64,000 nt of DNA from JAQWCH01 sp050952725 (lineage in GTDB: Bacteria > Bacillota_I > Bacilli_A > RFN20 > CAG-826). The stretch is from the NCBI GenBank assembly GCA_050952725.1, contig JBMNLN010000001.1, positions 558,001-622,000 on the forward strand, in the 5' to 3' direction. Positions within the stretch are counted from its first letter, which is position 1, and each line of letters begins with the position of its first letter. A program made the translations under genes and the position numbers. Shown piece by piece: positions 1 to 7,521 of the stretch. The notes below the pieces were generated by a model that was given only the letters and a program-made list of their open reading frames with translations, was not told the DNA's origin and did not search any database.

Positions 1-1
1 A

Positions 2-631
2 ATCGAAAAAATCAAGTACTGTAAACTTTGTTTCGAACCGATAAAAGGGATGGGAATATTAGACTTATTGATGCAAAACCCTCTTATCTGTGAAAAGTGT
101 CAGAAGAAATTTGCTCCAATATTTTCAAAATTTTATATTGATGGTATCAAAGGGATGTCCATCTATGATTACGATCAAACGATTCGTGAATATCTATTTC
201 AATTAAAAGGGGCATTTGATGTTGAAATTGCTCCAATCTTTTTGTTGCCATTTGCTCGTTTCCTTCGTTTCCGTTATCGAAAGTTTATCTTAGTCCCTGC
301 TCCCTCAAGTGGTGAGAGTAATCTTCAACGTGGCTTCAACCATGTGCAAGAAATCTTTTCTGTACTTCGCTTACCGATTATCAATGTCTTTAAAAAAACC
401 TCCGTTGTCAAACAGGTGGGCTTAACTTATGAACAACGTCAAAACATTATCAAACATATAGAAATTAAGGATGCATCTCGACTCCAAGGAAAGAAAGTGC
501 TTCTCGTTGATGATGTGATGACGACTGGTGCCACCTTAAAAGCAATGATCGCTCTTCTTAAACGTGCGGGCATTTTGAAAATTGAGATTTTAGTCCTATC
601 AAGCATTCAACAAAAAAACGAGGTAAATTAA
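2..631 (+). CDS. comF: ComF family phosphoribosyltransferase-like protein, 5' end outside window
   Basis: The reading frame is open from the first bases of the window, so the start lies upstream and about 209 residues are visible. Two Cys pairs, CKLC (encoded from about position 20) and CEKC about 25 residues later, form the zinc ribbon of ComF proteins; the first pair precedes the first in-frame ATG at 50, so that ATG is not the real start. Near the C-terminus VLLVDDVMTTGAT (about 500-540) is the PRPP-binding loop of type I phosphoribosyltransferases. ComF proteins are cytoplasmic and support processing of incoming single-stranded DNA in natural transformation; the exact reaction is unsettled. 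The order comF-secA-prfB resembles Bacillus, where hpf sits between comF and secA; hpf is missing here. Confidence 0.9.
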   Translation: MEKIKYCKLCFEPIKGMGILDLLMQNPLICEKCQKKFAPIFSKFYIDGIKGMSIYDYDQTIREYLFQLKGAFDVEIAPIFLLPFARFLRFRYRKFILVPAPSSGESNLQRGFNHVQEIFSVLRLPIINVFKKTSVVKQVGLTYEQRQNIIKHIEIKDASRLQGKKVLLVDDVMTTGATLKAMIALLKRAGILKIEILVLSSIQQKNEVN

Positions 632-686
632 GTTGTAGTAATTTTCTTAAAAAGTCATTTGTTGGGTAAATTTATGCGGCCTTTGA

Positions 687-715
687 TTGAGAGAGTATAC
701 AATAAATGCTAGAAT
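687..715 (+). promoter_or_regulatory. Promoter of secA-prfB operon
   Basis: A -35 TTGAGA (687-692), a 17-bp spacer and an extended -10 TGC-TAGAAT (707-715) predict a transcript start near 722. This lies 43 bases before the chosen secA ATG and rules out an upstream in-frame start at 687. Confidence 0.65.
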
Positions 716-764
716 AACTAAGATTGAATTTCCGAAATATCGATTAGGGAATAAGGATGTATTT

Positions 765-3152
765 ATGAGCTTATTAGAGAAAATTTTTAAAACCGAAGAA
801 CGTCGCCTAAAAAAACTGAGTAAACGCGCTGATAAAGTCGTCGCTTTAGAAGATCAAATGAAGAGTTTTTCCGATGAGGAACTAAGAGCGAAGACCGATG
901 AATTTCGAGCTCGTTTAGCAAAAGGCGCAACTTTGACCGATATTGAAGTCGAAGCTTTTGCGGTCGCTCGCGAAGCCGCAAGACGAACGATTGGTCTTTT
1001 CCCCTTTAAAGTCCAAGTTATGGGGGCCTTAGTTCTCAATCAAGGAGATGTGGCGGAAATGAGAACGGGAGAAGGAAAAACCTTGACCGCGACCATGACT
1101 ATTTACCTCAATGCCTTAAAAGGCGAAGGGGCTCATGTGGTCACGGTTAACGAATACTTAGCTAAACGTGATGCGGAATGGATGGGACAAATCTACCGTT
1201 TTTTAGGTTTGACCGTTGGAGTTAATCTCCGTGAGCTAACTGTGAGCGAAAAACAAGCCGCATATCTATGCGATATTACTTATACGACCAACTCTGAAGT
1301 TGGCTTTGACTATCTTCGCGACAATATGGCTCCGAGTGTTAATCAAAGAGTATTACGCGGTTTAAAATATGCGGTTATTGATGAAGCTGACTCGATTCTC
1401 ATTGACGAATCACGAACCCCTTTAATTATTTCGGGCGGAGCCAAAGCCTCAGAAGCCGCCTATCGCATTGCCGATCGTTTTGTTAAAACCCTAAAAAGAG
1501 AAAAACACTTTACAGTTGATATCAAAACTAAAACTTGTAATTTGACCGATGAAGGAAATAAGATGGCCGAAAGAATGTTTGGTATTCGTAATCTCTACGA
1601 TCCACAACATGCTGATTTGGTCCACCGGATTCACCAAGCTTTAAAAGCTAACTATATTATGATGCGCGATGTTGAATACATGGTCGATGCCGAACAAGAA
1701 ATTCAATTAATTGACCAATTCACTGGCCGGATTCTCAAAGGGCGGGAATATTCTGATGGTTTACAACAAGCGATTCAAGCAAAAGAAAACGTCAATATCA
1801 AACAAGAAACAGTGACGATGGCGACGATTACTTATCAAAATTTCTTCCGCCTTTATGAAAAACTCTCGGGGATGACTGGTACAGCAAAAACTGAAGAAGA
1901 AGAGTTCCGCAAAATTTATAATATGCGCGTCATCGTGATTCCGACTAATAAACCAGTAATTCGCGTTGATGATATCGATATCGTCTATGCTCGCAAAGAG
2001 ATGAAGTTACGAGCTTTATTGGAAGAGGTGAAAACTCGTCATGAAAAAGGTCAACCTCTTCTAATCGGAACCACCTCGGTTGAATCTTCTGAAGAAGTTT
2101 CCGAACTCCTCCGGAAAGAAGGATTAAAACACAATGTTTTAAACGCCAAAAACCACGAACGCGAAGCGGAAATCATCAAACATGCAGGCGAAAAAGGTGC
2201 GATTACGATTGCCACTAACATGGCTGGTCGAGGAACCGATATTCGCTTAGGTGAAGGTGTGCGCGAATTAGGTGGCCTTGCTGTTTTAGGCACCGAACGC
2301 CACGAAGCCCGTCGTATTGACAACCAACTCCGTGGTCGTAGCGGTCGTCAAGGAGACGCGGGTTATTCCCGATTCTTTGTTTCGTTTGACGATGAATTAA
2401 TGCGTCGTTTTGCAAGCGATTCAATGCAAAACCTCGCTGAAAAAATGGGAGATGAGCCACTGGAAAACAAGATGTTTATGAATGCGATTACTTCTGCCCA
2501 GAAAAGAATTGAAGGACAGAACTTCGATACGCGAAAAAATTTACTTGACTACGATGATGTTTTAGCCAAACAACGAGAAATTATTTATGGACGTCGTGAT
2601 AAGATTTTGTATGCCGATAATATCGATGACATTGTCGAAGATATGTTTATCACCGGCGGTCAAGCACTAGCTCTAAAAGCTCGTGAAGATGGCGATAACA
2701 ATCTGGTTGATGGCAAGAAACTCCAACAGGTGATTGAGCCGCGGTTTTTAGAAGTTGGTTCGATTCGTCCAGAAGCATATACAGGTTCACCACTTCATGA
2801 AGTCGGCGAAGATTTGACTTATTTACTTCAAAGACGATATGTTGGCCGTCGTAAAGATTGGCCCGAAGATATTGCTAATCGGGTTGAACGCTCGATAATT
2901 TTACAAGTTGTTGATCATAACTGGACCCGCCATATTGATACGATGGACCACCTACGTCAAGGGATTCATCTTCGCTCCTATGCGGGATCAAATCCTTTGC
3001 AACACTATGTCAATGAAGGATATGAAAACTTTCGCGAAATGCTCGATAACATCAGTGTTGATGTTGTTTTAAACTTATTAAATAGCAAGGTTCAAATCAC
3101 TAAAAAAGACGATGCAGAAGCATCTCCCGAAGAAACAACCACTGGAGAATAA
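765..3152 (+). CDS. secA: Preprotein translocase ATPase SecA
   Basis: SecA is the ATP-driven motor that pushes preproteins through SecYEG. The start at 765 follows a TAAGGA site with about 7 bases spacing and begins MSLLEKIFKTEERRLKKL, a typical SecA N-terminus; 795 residues. Walker A RTGEGKT is near residues 100-106, the DEAD-like VIDEAD near 204, IDESRTPLIISG just after, and the motor-2 region shows TNMAGRGTDI and QLRGRSGRQGD. The C-terminus ends in an acidic tail (EASPEETTTGE) with no Cys-rich SEC-C zinc domain; this short form is common in Mollicutes-like lineages. prfB begins 2 bases after the stop codon, so the two are co-transcribed. Confidence 0.97.
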   Translation: MSLLEKIFKTEERRLKKLSKRADKVVALEDQMKSFSDEELRAKTDEFRARLAKGATLTDIEVEAFAVAREAARRTIGLFPFKVQVMGALVLNQGDVAEMRTGEGKTLTATMTIYLNALKGEGAHVVTVNEYLAKRDAEWMGQIYRFLGLTVGVNLRELTVSEKQAAYLCDITYTTNSEVGFDYLRDNMAPSVNQRVLRGLKYAVIDEADSILIDESRTPLIISGGAKASEAAYRIADRFVKTLKREKHFTVDIKTKTCNLTDEGNKMAERMFGIRNLYDPQHADLVHRIHQALKANYIMMRDVEYMVDAEQEIQLIDQFTGRILKGREYSDGLQQAIQAKENVNIKQETVTMATITYQNFFRLYEKLSGMTGTAKTEEEEFRKIYNMRVIVIPTNKPVIRVDDIDIVYARKEMKLRALLEEVKTRHEKGQPLLIGTTSVESSEEVSELLRKEGLKHNVLNAKNHEREAEIIKHAGEKGAITIATNMAGRGTDIRLGEGVRELGGLAVLGTERHEARRIDNQLRGRSGRQGDAGYSRFFVSFDDELMRRFASDSMQNLAEKMGDEPLENKMFMNAITSAQKRIEGQNFDTRKNLLDYDDVLAKQREIIYGRRDKILYADNIDDIVEDMFITGGQALALKAREDGDNNLVDGKKLQQVIEPRFLEVGSIRPEAYTGSPLHEVGEDLTYLLQRRYVGRRKDWPEDIANRVERSIILQVVDHNWTRHIDTMDHLRQGIHLRSYAGSNPLQHYVNEGYENFREMLDNISVDVVLNLLNSKVQITKKDDAEASPEETTTGE

Positions 3153-3154
3153 TC

Positions 3155-4268
3155 ATGGACTTTCCTCTTTTTCGCAATCGGGTAAATCAAGTCGCTAAAC
3201 TCGTTTCGCAGCTTAGCGACTCTCTTTGACCAATCTCAACTTGAAAAAGCTATCATCGCTGATGAAAAAATGATGAGTGAGGCTGATTTTTGGCAAGACC
3301 AAAAGGAGGCTTTAAAAGTGGTTAATCGCCTGAATACTAATAAAGAAGTTGTTGCAGATTTGACCAAGATGAATGAACTGCTCACCGATTTAATTATGAT
3401 CAGTTCGCTATCAGCAAGCGAAGTCGAAGAAGATCTTCTTGTTCTTGCGGAAGAACAACTGATTGAACTAGAAGAAATCGCCGAGAAAAGAAAGATTCTC
3501 ACACTCTTTAATGGCCCTTATGATGATAATGATGCCCTAGTAGAAATCCATCCAGGTGCTGGGGGTACGGAAAGTCATGACTGGGCGGGAATGCTCTATC
3601 GGATGTATACCCGCTTTGGTGAAAAACAAGATTTTAAAGTTAAAATTCTCGATTATCTCGCTGGAGAAGAAGCGGGAATTAGTTCGGTAACGATGCAATT
3701 TAGCGGTCCTTATGCGTATGGCATGTTAAAAAGCGAAAAAGGGGTGCATCGCTTAGTTCGCATCTCCCCCTTTGATGCTAATGCGCGACGTCATACTTCC
3801 TTTGCCTCTGTTAATGTTACTCCAGTTTTTAGTGATTCCATCGATATTGAGATTCGCGATGATGATTTAATTCTCGATACATTTCGTTCAGGTGGAGCGG
3901 GCGGTCAAAATGTCAACAAGGTCGAAACCGCGGTCCGAATTACACATGTCCCCACTGGAATTGTCGTTAGTTGTCAAGGGGAACGGAGCCAACTTTCGAA
4001 TCGTGAAACGGCGATGCAGATGCTCCGTAATAAACTCTATGAACGCGAACTAGAGGCGCAACAACGCAAACTCAATCAAATTATCGGTGAACAAAAAAAT
4101 ATCGAGTGGGGTTCACAAATTCGCTCCTATGTTTTCCAACCATATACAATGGTCAAAGATCACCGCACAAATTTCGAAAATGGCAATGTCCTCGCGGTGA
4201 TGGATGGTGATTTAACAGGCTTTATCTATGCTTTTTTGGAAAAGGAGGTTCGAAAGAATGAGAAATAG
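3155..4268 (+). CDS. prfB: Peptide chain release factor 2, programmed +1 frameshift
   Basis: RF2 ends translation at UAA and UGA. The first 24 codons start at ATG 3155 (MDFPLFRNRVNQ...) with GGAGA just upstream, and reach CTT-TGA at 3224-3229. A +1 shift continues as DQSQLEKAI in the frame that runs to 4268, giving about 370 residues, close to the usual 365. The anticodon-like SPF tripeptide (RISPFDANA) and the GGQ loop (GGAGGQNVNKVET, about residue 249) sit at the usual places. This autoregulatory frameshift implies that UGA is a stop codon here. A start further in, at 3270, would lose the N-terminal helix. The next gene overlaps the end by 11 bases. Confidence 0.96.
3224..3230 (+). other. 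RF2 programmed frameshift site CTTTGAC
   Basis: The slippery sequence CTT TGA C matches the conserved RF2 site: the in-frame TGA stops translation when RF2 is abundant, and slippage on CTT lets it continue. The usual internal Shine-Dalgarno-like G-rich element about 3 bases upstream is not visible; the preceding bases are AGCGACTCT. Confidence 0.93.
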
Positions 4269-5226
4269 TTTAAATTTTCAAATTCCCTTAACTAAAAAAG
4301 AACGCCTTAAGCAAATCCAAGATTTAATGCTAGTGATTTTAGGGAGCATGATTCTCGCTTTTGCCGCTGGTATATTTCTTGTTCCGGCTTCGATTAATGC
4401 GGGCGGGCTAGCGGGAATTGGAATTGTGGTTGACTATATTCTTAACCTCTCTTTTGATACCGTCGATATCACCGTGGCCATTGTGGGGGTGGTTTTATTC
4501 TTTCTTGGTTGGATTTTCTTAGGGACACCTTTTGCGATTAAAACTGCGTTATCAACAGTTTTATATCCGTTGTTTTTGACTCTATTTTTACGTGTTCCAT
4601 TCTTTAGCAATTTGGCGGTGCGGATTTATCTTCCTGAGAGCACAGGACAGATTGAAACGGCCCGCATTTTAATTGGTGGTCTTTTCGGTGGCGCTTTAAC
4701 AGGCGTGGGGGTCGGTTTAACTTTTATTGGTGGTGGCTCCACCGGTGGAGTCGATATCTTGGCTTTATTAGGAAAACGCTATTTAAAAATCAAAGAGTCT
4801 ACGGCCTCATTTATTATCGATGCGTTAATTATCATCATCGGGATGTTTGTTTTAACGGATAAACTTCTTTCATCTTTAGTCGGGGTGATCGCCGCTTTGC
4901 TCTGCGCGATTATGATTGACTATGTCTTCGTGGGGAAATCCTCGGTGTATGTAGCCAAAATCATCTCGAGTAAATGGGAGGAAATTAATGACTTTATCCA
5001 AAATGAACTCGAACGCGGAGCGACAATCTACAATGTCGAAGGCGGATATCAATTCGCTCCTTACCGGTTAATTTCTGTGGTCTTCGATCAAAAAGAATAC
5101 AATGAAGTTTATCGAGCGATTGCTCATATTGATCCGAGAGCTTTTGTCATTATCACCAAAGCCCAAAGTGTCTACGGGGAAGGATTTAGCAAGTTCACCC
5201 AGCGCAAACGCAAAGATAAAAAATGA
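4258..5226 (+). CDS. YitT family membrane protein (DUF161/DUF2179)
   Basis: A 322-residue protein with about five to six hydrophobic segments in the first 220 residues (for example SMILAFAAGIFLVPASINAG) and a soluble C-terminal domain (about residues 230-315, EINDFIQNELERGATIYN) matching the DUF2179 ligand-binding-like region of YitT proteins. The motif GLTFIGGGSTGGVDILA is characteristic of the family. Function is not established; the protein is in the cytoplasmic membrane. The start at 4258 is set by AAAGGAGG a few bases upstream and overlaps the prfB end; uvrB overlaps its stop by 4 bases, so it sits in the secA-prfB-uvrB operon. Confidence 0.88.
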   Translation: MRNSLNFQIPLTKKERLKQIQDLMLVILGSMILAFAAGIFLVPASINAGGLAGIGIVVDYILNLSFDTVDITVAIVGVVLFFLGWIFLGTPFAIKTALSTVLYPLFLTLFLRVPFFSNLAVRIYLPESTGQIETARILIGGLFGGALTGVGVGLTFIGGGSTGGVDILALLGKRYLKIKESTASFIIDALIIIIGMFVLTDKLLSSLVGVIAALLCAIMIDYVFVGKSSVYVAKIISSKWEEINDFIQNELERGATIYNVEGGYQFAPYRLISVVFDQKEYNEVYRAIAHIDPRAFVIITKAQSVYGEGFSKFTQRKRKDKK

Positions 5227-7196
5227 GTATTGATAAATTTAAATTAGTTTCTGCTTATAAACCTACTGGCGATCAACCGCAAGCGATTGCGAAGTTGGTT
5301 GATAATTTAAATGCGGGCAAACGGATGCAAGTGCTCTTAGGAGCAACTGGTACCGGAAAGACTTTTACGATTGCCAATGTGATTGAAGCGACGCAACGTC
5401 CAACCCTTGTCCTTGTTCATAACAAAACTTTAGCCGGTCAATTATACGCGGAATTTAAACAATTATTCCCGCATAACCGCGTTGAATATTTCGTTTCAAA
5501 CTTTGATTTTTATCAACCCGAAGCCTATTTACCGCGAACTGATACCTATATTGAAAAAAACGCCGTAGCAAATGAAGAAATTGAAATGCTTCGCACTTCC
5601 GCGATTAATTCGATTCTTGAAAGACGCGATACGATTGTCGTCGCTTCCGTCGCTTCCATTTATGGATTGACCGATCCAGATGAATATCGGCGGTTAGTTT
5701 TTGAAATTCGGGTTGGCGAAGAAATTGATCGTAAAAAACTATTCACGCGGTTAATCAATGCTCAATATCGCCGTAACAATATGTCCCTTACCGCAGGAGA
5801 TTTTCGTGTTCGTGGCGATGTAATTGAAATTGTTCCCGCTTCGACCGATGAATATGCGATTCGCATTGATACTTTTGGAGATGTAGTCGAAGAAATTCAT
5901 CGGGTTGACCTTCTCACTGGGGAAATCCTTGGCAGTTATCAAACCCATCCGATTTTCCCCGCATATGATCATGCTTCTAGTCGGGAACGGATTGAGAAGG
6001 CGACGAAAACGATTTTGGCAGAACTCGCGGAAAGACTTGATTATTTTCATGAAAACAATAAATTGCTTGAAGAACAACGGCTTGATATGCGCACCCGACA
6101 AGATGTTGATTCGCTTTTGGAATTTGGGATGTGTCCTGGAATTGAAAATTATGCTCGGCATATCGATCAAAGAAAACCCGGTGAACGCCCTTTCTGTCTA
6201 CTTGATTACTTTCCTAAAGACTATCTTTTAGTCATCGATGAAAGTCATGTTTCTCTCCCGCAAGTTAGAGGGATGTATAATGGTGACCGTTCCCGTAAAT
6301 TGACCTTAGTGGAATATGGTTTTCGTTTACCGAGCGCTTTGGATAATCGCCCCCTGCGCTTTGATGAATTTATCGAAGTGATACCTCAGGCCATTTGCAC
6401 TTCGGCAACTCCAGGAGACTTCGAAATTAAAGAGGCGGATCATGAAGTAATTGAACAGATCATTCGCCCGACTGGACTGGTTGATCCGATTATTGAAGTA
6501 AGAAAAACCTTTGGCCAAATCGATGATTTAATCTATGAAATCCGCGCGCGAGTTAAACGCGAAGAACGGGTGATGATTGTCACCTTGACGATAAAAATGG
6601 CAGAGGATTTGACCGACTTTTTAAAAATTCACGGTTTGAAAGTTGCTTATTTGCATAATGAAACTAAAACCTTAGAACGAAGCGAAATCATCTATCAATT
6701 ACGAAGAGGAAAATATGATGTTCTCGTTGGTATCAATCTCCTGCGCGAAGGCCTTGATATTCCTGAAGTTTCGTTGATTGCGATTCTTGATGCGGATAAG
6801 GAAGGATTTCTCCGGTCGACGCGTTCCTTAATTCAGACGATTGGCAGAGCCGCCCGAAATGAAAATGGGCAGGTGATTATGTATGCGGACAAGATGACGA
6901 ATTCGATGAAGGAAGCAATTGATGAGACCAATCGTCGCCGAGCGATTCAAATCGCATATAACGAAGAAAACGGCATCATCCCAACGACGATTATCAAACC
7001 GATTCAACCACCTCTGAGCAATATGGAAGAAGGCGAAATTGAGACGAAGTTTATCAAGGGAAAGATGACCGCCGCGGAAAAGAGCAAATACATTCGCGAT
7101 TTAAAAACGCAGATGCGACAAGCCGCGAAAGAATTCAACTTTGAAAAAGCCGCCGAAATTCGCGATTTCATCTTTGAATTAGAAGCGGAAGATTAG
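5223..7196 (+). CDS. uvrB: Excinuclease ABC subunit B
   Basis: UvrB is the damage-verifying helicase-like subunit of nucleotide excision repair; it receives DNA from UvrA and recruits UvrC. It has 657 residues, the normal length. Walker A GATGTGKT is at residues 40-47; the beta-hairpin region shows NFDFYQPEAYLP; motif DESHVSLPQVRGMYNGDR and the helicase motif QTIGRAARN follow. The C-terminal UVR coiled-coil (KTQMRQAAKEFNFEKAAEIRD) that contacts UvrC is present. It starts with an ATGA overlap with the YitT-family gene. uvrA, its usual neighbour, does not follow here. Confidence 0.97.
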   Translation: MSIDKFKLVSAYKPTGDQPQAIAKLVDNLNAGKRMQVLLGATGTGKTFTIANVIEATQRPTLVLVHNKTLAGQLYAEFKQLFPHNRVEYFVSNFDFYQPEAYLPRTDTYIEKNAVANEEIEMLRTSAINSILERRDTIVVASVASIYGLTDPDEYRRLVFEIRVGEEIDRKKLFTRLINAQYRRNNMSLTAGDFRVRGDVIEIVPASTDEYAIRIDTFGDVVEEIHRVDLLTGEILGSYQTHPIFPAYDHASSRERIEKATKTILAELAERLDYFHENNKLLEEQRLDMRTRQDVDSLLEFGMCPGIENYARHIDQRKPGERPFCLLDYFPKDYLLVIDESHVSLPQVRGMYNGDRSRKLTLVEYGFRLPSALDNRPLRFDEFIEVIPQAICTSATPGDFEIKEADHEVIEQIIRPTGLVDPIIEVRKTFGQIDDLIYEIRARVKREERVMIVTLTIKMAEDLTDFLKIHGLKVAYLHNETKTLERSEIIYQLRRGKYDVLVGINLLREGLDIPEVSLIAILDADKEGFLRSTRSLIQTIGRAARNENGQVIMYADKMTNSMKEAIDETNRRRAIQIAYNEENGIIPTTIIKPIQPPLSNMEEGEIETKFIKGKMTAAEKSKYIRDLKTQMRQAAKEFNFEKAAEIRDFIFELEAED

Positions 7197-7199
7197 TGG

Positions 7200-7228
7200 T
7201 TACTTATTTATTTAATTTGTTGTATCAT
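7200..7228 (+). promoter_or_regulatory. Possible secG promoter
   Basis: TATCAT (7223-7228, 5 of 6 matches to the -10 consensus) is preceded by a poor -35 TTACTT (7200-7205) at 17 bp. The position fits a leader of about 25 bases with the TAGGAG site before secG. Confidence 0.4.
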
Positions 7229-7260
7229 ATATAGCGAACGCTTATGTAGGAGTAGACTTT

Positions 7261-7485
7261 ATGAAAGCATTGGATATCATTTTCTTAATCGTAGCGATTA
7301 TCTTAATTATTATCACCCTGCTTCAAGGGGGAAAATCTGAAGGGGCCTCAGGGGCGATTACCGGTGGCGGTCTCAACGTTTTTGTCAAAACTAAAGAACG
7401 CGGTGTCGATAAGGTAATGTCTTACATCACATTTGGTTTAGCGGCACTTTTCTTCCTGCTTGCGATATTAGCTAACGTCTTATAA
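7261..7485 (+). CDS. secG: Preprotein translocase subunit SecG
   Basis: A 74-residue protein with two hydrophobic segments (about residues 3-20 and 52-73) separated by the polar loop GGKSEGASGAITGGG, the hallmark of SecG. SecG is the small membrane subunit that speeds SecA-driven translocation. TAGGAG lies about 9 bases before the ATG. The gene is followed by rnr, as in Bacillus secG-rnr-smpB, but here smpB is more than 50 kb away and a hairpin terminator separates secG from rnr. Confidence 0.93.
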   Translation: MKALDIIFLIVAIILIIITLLQGGKSEGASGAITGGGLNVFVKTKERGVDKVMSYITFGLAALFFLLAILANVL

Positions 7486-7490
7486 AAACT

Positions 7491-7510
7491 AAGGGCGCAA
7501 GCCCTTTTTT
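7491..7510 (+). terminator. Intrinsic terminator after secG
   Basis: AAGGGC (7491-7496), a GCAA tetraloop and GCCCTT (7501-7506) form a hairpin followed by a T run. It lies only about 12 bases before the rnr ATG, so it may act as an attenuator or limit read-through into rnr. Confidence 0.8.
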
Positions 7511-7521
7511 AATTTAATACG

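Noticed and set aside
3155..3270. Apparent frameshift/pseudogene at the start of prfB
   Set aside because: The CTTTGAC sequence is the conserved programmed frameshift of RF2, and both frames together give a full-length protein.
5751..6231. Long alternative frames inside uvrB on both strands
   Set aside because: They have no ribosome site or family signal and overlap a complete, well-conserved gene; the same holds for other overlapping frames in the window.
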